A DNA stretch of 35,506 nucleotides from NCBI GenBank assembly GCA_024692885.1, contig JAILLZ010000145.1, positions 1 to 35,506 on the forward strand, in the 5' to 3' direction. This document shows, in pieces, positions 1 to 9,000 of this stretch (positions are counted from its first letter, which is position 1; each line of letters begins with the position of its first letter). The position numbers were made by a program, and so were the translations under genes. Below the pieces are notes generated by a model, which made no database searches, was not told where the DNA came from, and was given only the letters and a program-made list of their open reading frames with translations. This DNA is from Lachnospiraceae bacterium. GTDB lineage: Bacteria; Bacillota; Clostridia; Lachnospirales; Lachnospiraceae.

Positions 1-3000
1 CCGTTTACTTCAAGTGATTTCTCATCTGTAATCTCAGTCATGCTGCTTTCGAAAACTTTTACCCTTATCTTTCCTTTAACAACCAATTTTCTGACGTAGA
101 ATCTTGCCTCATCTTCCTCGTTTTTATTTCTTATCATGCAAAGATCAACATATTCCGGTCTTGTTGAATTTGCGTTTGCTCCGTCATACCAGTTTTCGGT
201 AAGGTTTAAGTTTACTGTTGCATATCTGGTATTTACTACTGTGTTTGTGGCGCTTTTAGAAGTCTCTTCCGGATTTTCCACCTTATAAGTGTACTTTCCG
301 TTCTGAACAGTTCCTTCTTTGGTGTAATCGTTTGAATCGTAGGTTACAACATTTCCGCCTACGGAATACTCAAACACACCTGCTTTGGTTGAATTAGAAG
401 AAACATAATCAAAAATGAATTTTGGCAAAACCATGTAATTGCTCCAGTTTCCTGAAGCTGTAAGCGTTGTCTTGAAAGAAGACTTTCCGTTTTCCCACTG
501 TGTCTTGTAGCTTTCCACCTGCTCGGTAGTGTAATTTGCTGTAAGCCAGTTTTCTATGCACTCCGGCATTACGGTTGATGTAGATGCAAGATCAATATAG
601 TTTCTGTCATCGTCCATCACATATGCATGAAGCTCTACATCTGCTCTGTTGTCGGTATTTCCGTCATCTTTCCAGTCTTTTCCGAAATAAACCTCAACAT
701 AATCGGAAGGTCCGCTGTAGATATGGTTTTGAACATAGGCTTTGTTATCGGAATAATAGATATGTGTGTAATTCCATGCTCCGGATGTAGTCTCTTTTAT
801 GGTGTAAACATACTTGTATCCATTTCTGTTATATGTCGGAAGAACAGACTCGAAGTCTGCAGTCCACATTTCACAGTATGTGGTCCCGGAACTTGTTGCT
901 TTGTAGGTAACATTGATGGCAACCTCGTCGATTACTGTTCCGGCGCTGTTTCTGAATGTGGCAACAGTAGGTCTCTTATTCTCGTCCACATCAAAATGAA
1001 CATAGTAATTGTTTATCTCTGTTCCTTTTTCAGGAGTACCTGTCACAACAAAATCAAGTGCACTGAAATCAGATGCATTATCATTTACGTATGCGCTCTT
1101 ATCCTCATTCAATTCAAAACCGGTTCCCCAAAGTTTTGAAACTGAATAGTCTTCATTGTCTGAAACAATGTTTTTTACATTAAAAGTATAAAGAGGGATG
1201 TCATCGTAATCCTCTGATGTTGCGACATCGGTCTCCATTGATTCTGTGATAGCGTATGTGTTTGTTCCTATTGTAAAGCTTCCCTCAGTGGCGATTGTCT
1301 CGTCGTTTCCGGAAAGATTTTCATAGGTAACTGCTATAGTATTTCCCTGATCGCTTACGTATTCCATGACACCGTATGGCACATAGTATCCACCGTTTCC
1401 GTCGCTCAAATCGCAGGTGAAGACAGTGCTTAAAGTATAAACGTCGCCAAAACCTGTCATGCTGTCGCTTCCCTCGAGCATTGAGAGAAGATAGAAGTTA
1501 TCCTCACCGTCTTTTACAACAAGCTTGTATGTAAGAGTAATATTTGCAAGGTCGCTCAAAGCCGATTTTGCATACCAGGTAGTGTTTACCTTTACTGCAA
1601 CTCTCGACTCCATTCTGTTTATGATGCCGGCAGGTGACTCTGCTGCTCCCTTGGCATCCTCATTTCCTTCGCTGTCAAGATACTTTACGGTATATGCTGT
1701 TGCATCTTCATCCTTTTCAATGCTTTCCAACGCGAAATAGCAATACTCATTTCCGTATCCGTCAAACCTTGGAAGCGCAAGATTTCCGTCTGCGGTGCAG
1801 TTTGCAGCAAAATCTATAACCTCAGAATTTGCTGTTGTCACTGTATCTGAATCTGTTTCTCCCGGCTTATATGTTTTTCCTGAAGTTTTAAGTGTGTAGC
1901 TTAAAATAGTCTGGTTTCCGGTTGTGCTGTCATTTATAGCAACTATGGCCGCATTTGCTGCATGTGCAGCTGTCACCTTAGTGTCGGTGCTGTTCTCCTT
2001 TACGTATCTCATGAGAGTAACTGTTGCAGAAGGACGAACTGAGTCCTCCTTGTCTTCCCATGTCACAGATGTAGAAAAATCCACCTCTCCGTATAAAGCA
2101 TTTACTATCTTTCCTCCGGAGTAAGCTCTGTCAAAGCTGTTTCCAAAGGTTCCGGTTCCATTGTCATAAGTTGTTTTGTATGAAATGCCATCAGCATTAG
2201 AAGATGCTACTGCTATTTCCGTTGCGGTAAGAGTTCCGGCATTATCTCCCGATACTTCAGCTGTTCCCTGAAGAATAAAGTAGGTGATTCCGTAACTGTC
2301 CGAATCGTATCTTGGAAGAAGATTGCTGACAGTGATATCCCACACCTTGCTGTCCGATGCATTTTCTGTGACAACAATTCCGGCCTCATCGGTGACATCC
2401 TTGTACACTCCGTTGCAGAAGCTGTACAAATGAAGAGTATTTTTCACCTCATCGATGGACGGTCTGAGTTCTGTCATTGAAGCATCGTACCAGTTTATTG
2501 TTGCGGTAAAATCAACCGCAAGCTGCGCAACAAGACAAGCAGTGCCTTCCATAAAGTCACCACTAATAAGTTCTGTCAAATATGTGTTTGTGGAATTTAT
2601 GACTGCTTCAGCTTTGTATTCTACAGCCACATAGTCTCCATCTGCTCCAAGTGCATATGTAGGAAGTCCCGAAAGAGTATAGTTGTAGCTGTTGGTTGCC
2701 TTCGGATTTGAGCATGTTGCTGTAGGCATACTTGTAAGCAGAAGGTTTTCATAATATCCTTCCTCTGATGCGTCATCAGACAAAAGAACCCAATCCGAGC
2801 CGTCATTTAATTTGTAATAAATATCAAAAGTTGTTGTTGCTGTTCTTCCCGATGTGATGTTATCAACGTATCTGAAATTCCAGCCAAGTGACTGTGTAAA
2901 CTGAATTGATGTAATGTCTACACCATTGTCATTTATATAGTAGAAAGCTGCTGTAAAAGATGAGCTCTCCATAGAAACATCTATATCAAGTCCGTTTGGA

Positions 3001-4064
3001 ACATCTACGTCAAGTGTTCCTACGCTGTCACCTGAAGTGTTTGCAGGAATAACTCCGCTGCATTTAAATGTAGCAGATGTGGCAGAACCATCTGAAATCG
3101 TCACTTCATAATTTGCGGTTGCAGATGCTGTAAGTCCACCCTTAACCGTATTTTTGATGGTGTATGAAATTGTATCACTTGCAAGTGTCAATGTTCCAAG
3201 CGCAAGTGTCTCGTCGGTTGTCTGCGAAGAAGCAGGTGTTGCCGAAGCTTCTGTGTCGACATAGTAGTCCATATCCGTCACCGAAAGCACGTATGACTCA
3301 ACACTGTAAGCGGTTGAGCCTACAGTCAATGTCTTCGGAACCTTCTTTATTGTGAATGTACCTGCACCGTTGTCGTTATAAAACTGAAGATAAACCTCTC
3401 CACTGATATCTGTATCCTGGATTTCAAGCGGATATCCCACTGACATTCCGTTCTGGTTTACATATGCATATAATGCAAATTTTGAGACATCGAAGTTCTC
3501 AGGTCTTGTAACTACCGACCAGTTTTCGTCTCCGCTGTATGCTACACTTCCTGTTAATGTAGTGTTCAGATCGGATGTTGTAACTGTAGTCTTTCCGGTA
3601 GACGCCAACGAGCTTCTTAAGAGAGAACCAAGAAAGCTTCCAGAATCTTCTGTATCCTCATCCTCGGTGTCTTCCTCTGAATAGCTTGTCTCTGTGGCTG
3701 ATTCGGTCGAAGCTTCTGTTTCTGTTTCTGTCTCTGTTTCCGATTCAGCCTCTGTTATATTCTCATTTACTGTTCCGGTCTGAGTTTCAGTATTTGAGTC
3801 ACTCGTGTTTTCTGTTTCTGTCTCTGTTTCGGTGTCTGTTTCTGTATCCGACTGTGCCTCTGTTACAGTCTCAGTTTCCGTATCTACTTCCGTCTCCGTT
3901 TCTGTTGCAGAAGTCGCTGTTCCTGTCTGTCCGGCATATACCTCTACGAACTCTCCTCCATAGGAAGATAAAAGCATAGTTACTATCATAACCATGCTTA
4001 AATGCCGCTTTACACTCCCCAATGTAAATCCCCTTTTGAAATTTTTTGTCCCCTTCAAATTCAT
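1..4064 (-). CDS. Large secreted adhesin with Cna_B-like repeats, partial (C-terminus beyond window)
   Basis: The frame is open from an ATG at 4064, preceded by AGGAGAG, to the window edge: 1354 codons visible, with no stop found on reading through. The N-terminus is basic, then a hydrophobic run (about residues 22-36, HLSMVMIVTMLLSS) and a probable signal-peptidase site near VYAG. Next comes a Thr/Glu-rich stretch (about residues 50-130), like a stalk or linker. The rest is a series of beta-rich modules with Cna_B hallmarks: W-x-D followed by RP (for example VTWEDKEDSVRP, NWYDASMTELRP) and later LP-x-[YF]-[DN] before a Tyr-rich strand ending in E. At least five such modules are visible. Family knowledge: Cna_B domains build stalks of Gram-positive wall-anchored adhesins, often with isopeptide bonds. 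An LPxTG or other anchor would lie outside the window. Role: probably surface attachment; ligand unknown. Confidence 0.85.
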   Translation of the reverse strand, partial: MNLKGTKNFKRGFTLGSVKRHLSMVMIVTMLLSSYGGEFVEVYAGQTGTATSATETETEVDTETETVTEAQSDTETDTETETETENTSDSNTETQTGTVNENITEAESETETETETEASTESATETSYSEEDTEDEDTEDSGSFLGSLLRSSLASTGKTTVTTSDLNTTLTGSVAYSGDENWSVVTRPENFDVSKFALYAYVNQNGMSVGYPLEIQDTDISGEVYLQFYNDNGAGTFTIKKVPKTLTVGSTAYSVESYVLSVTDMDYYVDTEASATPASSQTTDETLALGTLTLASDTISYTIKNTVKGGLTASATANYEVTISDGSATSATFKCSGVIPANTSGDSVGTLDVDVPNGLDIDVSMESSSFTAAFYYINDNGVDITSIQFTQSLGWNFRYVDNITSGRTATTTFDIYYKLNDGSDWVLLSDDASEEGYYENLLLTSMPTATCSNPKATNSYNYTLSGLPTYALGADGDYVAVEYKAEAVINSTNTYLTELISGDFMEGTACLVAQLAVDFTATINWYDASMTELRPSIDEVKNTLHLYSFCNGVYKDVTDEAGIVVTENASDSKVWDITVSNLLPRYDSDSYGITYFILQGTAEVSGDNAGTLTATEIAVASSNADGISYKTTYDNGTGTFGNSFDRAYSGGKIVNALYGEVDFSTSVTWEDKEDSVRPSATVTLMRYVKENSTDTKVTAAHAANAAIVAINDSTTGNQTILSYTLKTSGKTYKPGETDSDTVTTANSEVIDFAANCTADGNLALPRFDGYGNEYCYFALESIEKDEDATAYTVKYLDSEGNEDAKGAAESPAGIINRMESRVAVKVNTTWYAKSALSDLANITLTYKLVVKDGEDNFYLLSMLEGSDSMTGFGDVYTLSTVFTCDLSDGNGGYYVPYGVMEYVSDQGNTIAVTYENLSGNDETIATEGSFTIGTNTYAITESMETDVATSEDYDDIPLYTFNVKNIVSDNEDYSVSKLWGTGFELNEDKSAYVNDNASDFSALDFVVTGTPEKGTEINNYYVHFDVDENKRPTVATFRNSAGTVIDEVAINVTYKATSSGTTYCEMWTADFESVLPTYNRNGYKYVYTIKETTSGAWNYTHIYYSDNKAYVQNHIYSGPSDYVEVYFGKDWKDDGNTDNRADVELHAYVMDDDRNYIDLASTSTVMPECIENWLTANYTTEQVESYKTQWENGKSSFKTTLTASGNWSNYMVLPKFIFDYVSSNSTKAGVFEYSVGGNVVTYDSNDYTKEGTVQNGKYTYKVENPEETSKSATNTVVNTRYATVNLNLTENWYDGANANSTRPEYVDLCMIRNKNEEDEARFYVRKLVVKGKIRVKVFESSMTEITDEKSLEVN
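3685..3911 (-). repeat. Thr/Glu-rich low-complexity coding repeat in the adhesin
   Basis: This stretch encodes many alternating Thr-Glu pairs (runs such as TETETETETE) broken by Ser, Asp, Val and Ala. On the plus strand it reads as repeated TCTGTTTC and TCTGTCTC units. The spacing is irregular and it lies in frame inside the adhesin, directly after the signal peptide. It is probably a flexible, acidic, possibly glycosylated spacer. The near-repeats could change length by slippage. Confidence 0.75.
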
Positions 4065-4170
4065 CTCTCCTAGTTGTTTTTAAATGTATTTTTTGGCGCT
4101 TTTTTCGACTTTTTAAACGCTTTTTGTAACTACTAGTATCTTTTTTTAGGTCTAAAGGCCCAACTTTGTC

Positions 4171-4199
4171 ACTATATCACGGTTGTAAGAATTTTGCAA
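4171..4199 (-). promoter_or_regulatory. Promoter of the adhesin gene
   Basis: On the minus strand TTGCAA (4199-4194) is followed after 17 nt by TATAGT (4176-4171). The predicted transcript would carry a leader of roughly 100 nt before the ATG at 4064. The promoter is back to back with the likely promoter of the structured leader at 4226-4234. Confidence 0.55.
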
Positions 4200-4225
4200 A
4201 TAGTCTTTTTTACCTATTTTTTTTG

Positions 4226-4234
4226 TGCTATTAT
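4226..4234 (+). promoter_or_regulatory. Extended -10 promoter in front of the giant hairpin
   Basis: TGCTATTAT is an extended -10 box (TG-n-TATTAT). The -35 region is only a T-run, so recognition would rest on the TG extension. Transcription would begin near 4241, just before the first arm of the inverted repeat at 4265. The whole hairpin would then be in the RNA, upstream of the methyltransferase start at 4588. Confidence 0.4.
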
Positions 4235-4264
4235 ATGAATCTGTTAGAAGAATCTATATTTGAT

Positions 4265-4557
4265 TCCGAAGTCAAAAGCATTTTATTGTTGGAAGATGGC
4301 GCCTTGCACATAATCATTTCGATTCTCGACTCATGACATTAGGTTTTCTAAGCATTTTTATAAAGCTGTTTTTGCTTACGCAAACGGTAGTGAAATGCCA
4401 TCCAGGCATTGCACTACCTATTTTCACCATCCATGGTGAAAATTTGCTGGCTTGTGAAATAAAAATGCAAGAAAACCTAGCAGTCATTCATAGAGAACTC
4501 TCAATTGATTATATGCAAGGAGCCATCCTTAAACATTTTTGTCTTTTTACTCTCGGA
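4265..4557 (+). ncRNA. Giant imperfect hairpin with a three-hairpin apex: structured leader RNA or palindromic element
   Basis: Nested complementary blocks, from outside in: 4265-4278 with 4543-4557; 4295-4316 with 4506-4527 (20 of 22 pair); TTCTC 4323-4327 with 4493-4497; ATGAC 4333-4337 with 4483-4487; TAGGTTTTCT 4340-4349 with 4470-4479; GCATTTTTAT 4352-4361 with 4459-4468; AAGC 4363-4366 with 4450-4453. The apex has three hairpins: TTTGC-TTAC-GCAAA (4371-4384); GGTAGTG/CACTACC stacked on AATGCC/GGCATT (4386-4418); and an 11-bp perfect stem (4420-4443). A likely promoter sits just upstream and a ribosome binding site just downstream, so it is probably a 5' leader or separate ncRNA. An old MITE-like insertion is the alternative. 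An open frame through it (ATG 4333) is continuous with the methyltransferase but looks accidental. I recognise no known RNA family. Confidence 0.6.
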
Positions 4558-4587
4558 TACTACCTATACATTTTTCAGGAGATTTTT

Positions 4588-5448
4588 ATGTGGATTGCAA
4601 ATAATTGGAAAGACTATGAAGTATATGATTGTTCCGGTGGAGAAAAGTTAGAGCGTTGGGGAAAGTACACCTTGCTCAGACCGGATCCTCAGGTTATATG
4701 GGACACACCCAAGAAGATTCCTCAGTGGAAGAAGTTGAATGCGCACTATCACAGAAGCAGCAAGGGCGGCGGTGAATGGGAATTCTTTGATCTTCCGGAG
4801 CAGTGGAGTATCAATTACGGAAGTCTTACTTTCCAACTTAAGCCATTCAGCTTTAAGCATACCGGTCTTTTCCCTGAGCAGGCTGTGAACTGGGATTGGT
4901 TTTCTAACCTTATCAGAAATGCCGGAAGACCGATTAAGGTTTTAAATCTTTTTGCATATACAGGCGGAGCTACCATCTCTGCAGCTGCTGCCGGAGCAAG
5001 CGTAACTCACGTTGATGCTTCCAAAGGTATGGTTCAGTGGGCAAAGGAGAATGCCGCTTCTTCAGGTCTCTCGGATGCACCTATCAGATGGATTGTGGAT
5101 GACTGCAAGAAGTTTGTTGAAAGAGAGATTCGACGCGGAAACCACTATGACGCAATTATTATGGATCCACCTTCTTACGGAAGAGGACCTAAGGGTGAGA
5201 TATGGAAGATTGAGACATCAATCTATCCATTTATCGAGCTTTGTGAACAGCTTTTGACAGACAGACCTTTGTTTTTCCTTGTGAATTCTTACACGACAGG
5301 TCTTCAGCCGGCTGTGCTTTCTTACATGATAAACACAGCGCTCAAGAAATATGACGGAGTTATAACTGCAGATGAGATTGGACTTCCGGTTTCTTCCAAC
5401 GGACTCGTGCTTCCTTGCGGAGCATCGGGACGATTTGAAGGACGATAA
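4588..5448 (+). CDS. Class I SAM-dependent methyltransferase, RlmI/RlmK-like fold (probable rRNA methyltransferase)
   Basis: The 286-aa protein has SAM-binding motif I (VLNLFAYTGGATI, residues 118-130), then an acidic residue after the next strand (HVDAS), and motif IV DPPSYGRG (193-200). DPP-[SFY]-Y is typical of nucleic-acid base methyltransferases, and NLFAYTG is typical of the RlmI/RlmK group (Pfam Methyltrans_SAM type). There is no N-terminal PUA domain, so it is the short single-domain form. I chose ATG 4588 because AGGAG (4577-4581) lies 6 nt upstream. The same frame is open back to 4333 through the hairpin, but that extension has no ribosome binding site and no family resemblance. It is cytoplasmic and monocistronic, with a terminator 3 nt after the stop. 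The target base is unknown; rRNA is an inference from the family. Confidence 0.85.
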   Translation: MWIANNWKDYEVYDCSGGEKLERWGKYTLLRPDPQVIWDTPKKIPQWKKLNAHYHRSSKGGGEWEFFDLPEQWSINYGSLTFQLKPFSFKHTGLFPEQAVNWDWFSNLIRNAGRPIKVLNLFAYTGGATISAAAAGASVTHVDASKGMVQWAKENAASSGLSDAPIRWIVDDCKKFVEREIRRGNHYDAIIMDPPSYGRGPKGEIWKIETSIYPFIELCEQLLTDRPLFFLVNSYTTGLQPAVLSYMINTALKKYDGVITADEIGLPVSSNGLVLPCGASGRFEGR

Positions 5449-5450
5449 AA

Positions 5451-5488
5451 AAGATGCGCAACCTCAAAGCGAGGATGCGCATCTTTTT
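5451..5488 (+). terminator. Rho-independent terminator after the methyltransferase
   Basis: AAGATGCGCA (5451-5460) pairs with TGCGCATCTT (5476-5485). An inner CCTC/GAGG stem extends it, and a T-run follows. The A-run before the stem lets it work in both directions. Confidence 0.85.
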
Positions 5489-5517
5489 CATTTCTATTGT
5501 TTTAAACTACGTGTTAA

Positions 5518-5545
5518 ATGACAAATTCATTTCTAATGGTACAAT
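5518..5545 (+). promoter_or_regulatory. Promoter of the small membrane protein
   Basis: ATGACA (5518-5523) and TACAAT (5540-5545) are separated by 16 nt. Each matches 5 of 6 consensus positions for the main sigma factor. Ribosome binding site AGGAGG follows at 5565-5570. Confidence 0.5.
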
Positions 5546-5582
5546 TTAAGTATCTGGTACTATTAGGAGGTGTCTATCTGTT

Positions 5583-5930
5583 ATGGAATACTTTACTAAC
5601 TATATTTTGGGGAATTTCTCCTTTATATTCTGTTTATCTATTGCTCTCATAGTGAGCGGATGTGAAGCAATAACCCCTCGCCATTCCAATTTCGGATCAG
5701 CCTTCTTAATAGTTGGAGCACTACTTTTCGTACTCAGTACTTCAATTAAATGTCCTCCAATGATTGTCCTATATCTTTGCCTTGCCATAGATGCCATTTT
5801 CACAACATCTTTATTGCTATACAACGAAAAGAAGCATCGTTTCAGTGATTCAACCATAGATGCGATTATGGAAATGTCGTTATGTTTTATATCTATAATT
5901 GGAACTATACTATGGTTTTGTCTTTTTTAA
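5583..5930 (+). CDS. Small four-helix integral membrane protein, unknown function
   Basis: The 115-aa protein is almost entirely hydrophobic, with about four transmembrane segments: residues 8-26, 37-54, 58-79 and 96-114. A short charged loop (YNEKKHRFSDSTID) separates the third and fourth. AGGAGG lies 12 nt before the ATG, a little far, but no better start exists in frame. A promoter and a preceding terminator make it a separate transcription unit. I do not recognise a family. The unclear points are whether it is conserved and which partner it has. Confidence 0.6.
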   Translation: MEYFTNYILGNFSFIFCLSIALIVSGCEAITPRHSNFGSAFLIVGALLFVLSTSIKCPPMIVLYLCLAIDAIFTTSLLLYNEKKHRFSDSTIDAIMEMSLCFISIIGTILWFCLF

Positions 5931-6063
5931 ACGGCTTAATCCCTCTACTCCTTCAGCAGTCACTACTTTATCAACTATTCTATTTTGAAACAGAAACCTA
6001 ATTATTACAAATTCGACATTTTTTTGTAGCATGTTTTGTTGTATCTGTCACTCTACCAGAAGT

Positions 6064-9000
6064 TTACTCCACTGCTTTCAGTGCCCCGACAGGATCTATC
6101 CTGTCTAATGTTTTATCTGTGATGAAATTTACCAACAACGCAAAGAATATCGTAAGCCCTGCTGCAAATAAGTAGCTTATGGAATGAAGCGATACCTCAA
6201 GATATATAGCCGGAAGATTTAGGATTACCGTAAGAGTCGATGCAAAGGCTCTTCCCAACGGTATTCCCAGTGCAATCCCTATGGCCGTAAGTATCAATGT
6301 TTCCTTATCAACATACTGGTGCACTTCATAGTCAAAGAATCCCAGCACTTTTATTGTTGCAAGTTCTCTCTCCCTTTCAGAGATGTTTGTTGTAGAGAGT
6401 GTGAAAAGCACTACAAATGCAAGGGCCGCCGACATTACGATGACAACATATACAACCATATTTATAAGCTTGAATGCTCCCGAGAATTCTTCCATCAAAT
6501 CTTCAGTGGAAAGACATGTCAAAACACCGTCCTTTTTAGACAGCTCTTTTGAATATTTAATCTGATCCGTGCATTTTTCCGAAAAATTTACAAGCATTCC
6601 GTTTGGCTTGTAGGTTTCAAAGAGTTCCTCATAGGTAGCACGATTCATATACAGGTAGTTGGAAAGATAATTCTTTACCACTGCGGTGATACCTACTTCA
6701 GCCTGCTTTAGATTTATAAGCTGGGCATTCACCTTATCTCCCACTTCAAGCCCAAGAACATTTGCGGCATTCTGAGTTATGAATACTTCCCCATCGTTTA
6801 AAGTGCGAGCTTCGTTTTCCGGAGTTTCAAAATTGATATACTCTCCCAGTTCCTCTCCGTCTTCCACAACTATTATCTGGAATGACATTTCATTATCACT
6901 TTTCTTTGAATTGGTCGCAGTACCATTTTTTTCATTGTCCGCTTTATCCGAATCCGTCACATCTTCGCTTTCGATATCCGCCTTCACTGTCACCGATGAA
7001 ATCTCCGCATCTATGTAATTTTCCACATATTCGTTTCCGTCCAGATACGATTTCAGCTTTTTATCGTCATCACTGTTTCCTACAAGCATCAAATCGTACT
7101 TGAAAGTATTCTCATACTGACGCGGCATGAGATCCGTAACCGAATCTTTTATGGAAAAGCCAAAGAGGAGGAGCGCCATACAGCCACCGATTCCCACTAT
7201 GGTCATGAGCATTCTTTTCTTGTATCTAAAAAGATTTCTTGCGGTAACCTTATTCAAAAATGACATTCTGCCCCAGATGAAAGTTATTCTCTCGAGCAAT
7301 ACCCTCGAACCGGCCTTTGGGGCCTTTGGGCGCATCAACAGAGCCGGTGTCATTGAAAGCTCACTCTCACAGGCTCTTACTGTTGCAAACAATATTCCTG
7401 CCACAAATACGAACGGCCCTGCTATTCCAAATGCCGGAACAAATGTGTATAAGTACTCCGGGAAAAGATACATTGTTGTAAATATGAAGCAAATGAATGC
7501 CGGCAAAACAAGAAAGGCGAATACCGTTCCTATTATCGCACCCGATACGCATGCGCTTACAGAATACACTTCGTATTTCCTTCTTATCTCTCTGTCCGTA
7601 AATCCGAGAGCTTTGTAAACTCCTATCAGACCTCTGTCCTCATCTACCATACGGGTAACTGTGGTAAGGCTTATAAGGATTGCAACAATCAAAAATACTA
7701 TTGGGAAAACGGTTCCGATTGCCTCAATTGAATCCGCATCACTTCCCACATTTTTGTATGAAGTAAGTGAATTTCTGTTTTGAACATACCATGTAGGATA
7801 TTCAATATCATTTATCTCATCTAAGGCATCAGCCAATTCCTCATCAGCTTCTGCTTTGCCCTTATAATAATCGTTCCAACCATCATTTATCTCTTTTAGG
7901 GCATCCTCAAGTTCAGCCACTGAATCATTGTAGGTTGTCCATCCTTCTTCCAACTCCTTTTCTGCCGTCTCAAGCTTTGTCTCAGAAGTCGCGATTGTGG
8001 CAAGTCCCTGAACAACTGCCTCAAGTTTCGCATTGAGTTCTCCCAAAGTAGCAAGATAATAATCAATGTTCATGGCATAGAGCGGCTCTGCTGCCGTGAG
8101 ATCCGCTATGGCATTTTCCAGTTCTGTCTTGTTTTTCTCAAGCTCTGATTTTTGATTTTTTAATGCAGTTTTATTACTTTCCAGCGTATCTGAATTCTTT
8201 GTTAATTCTTCGTATGCATCTTCAAGCTCACGCTTTCCTTTTCGATACTCTTCCTCAGCATCGATAAGCTTTTTCTTCGCATCGTAAAGTTCATCCAGAG
8301 CATCGGCTTTGGCATCCTCGTACTCTTCCATTGCCTCGCCGTAAACTTTATCGTAGCGCTCCTTCTCACGCTCCGACTTCACGTTATCCTCGATGTACGC
8401 TTTTACCGACTGAATCTTGTTCTCATATTCCTTTGAATAGCAAAGTAGTTCCTCAGCATCTTTTACTTTTATATTTATGTAAGTGTACACATCGCTGTTC
8501 ACGGAATCCCATGTGACAAATATAGGCAGGTCCTCGGTGGTTCCGCTACGAAATGCTGTGGTTCCATCAGGATTGGTGACATTCGAAGGATCGATTATGG
8601 TTCCGACAATCTTAAATTCAAATACTGTGAGACCGTTCTCGTCGTCTTCCTTGTCATCCGTATCATTCCCACTATCAGAATTGTCGCTAGAGTCATCACC
8701 ATTGTCAGAATCACCCGATGAATCTTCCACAATCTCTACCTCTACATAGTCTCCCACCGAAATCCCGAGTTCATCCAAGAATTCCTTTGTGACGCCGGCT
8801 TCGCCCTCCTTCTCAGGCATACTTCCGGATATGAGTGTCGGCATGTCATAGTCATTTTTCGATATGGTTTTTACCACGGCGTTTGTGCTCTTGTCACCCG
8901 CAATGGCTGTGACGGATTCGGAGTATCCTCCGTCCGCGAGTTCTACTTCATCTATGTCTGACAGTGCCTTTATGTCGTCATCATCAAGGCCCAATGTGGA

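Noticed and set aside
627-1139. Plus-strand open frame of 170 residues
   Set aside because: It lies opposite the adhesin, whose repeats continue without a break on the minus strand; its composition is not protein-like.
3685-3911. Short tandem-like repeats as a possible CRISPR array
   Set aside because: There are no unique spacers of constant length, and the repeats are in-frame Thr-Glu codons of the adhesin.
4065-4170. Riboswitch in the adhesin leader
   Set aside because: The roughly 100-nt leader has no stable stem or known aptamer consensus (for example cyclic di-GMP) that I can recognise.
4333-4587. N-terminal extension of the methyltransferase frame by 85 residues
   Set aside because: It runs through the giant hairpin, lacks a ribosome binding site and resembles no methyltransferase; ATG 4588 has AGGAG at 6 nt.
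7127-7618. Plus-strand open frame of 163 residues
   Set aside because: It is the complement of the FtsX-type permease coding region and has no ribosome binding site.
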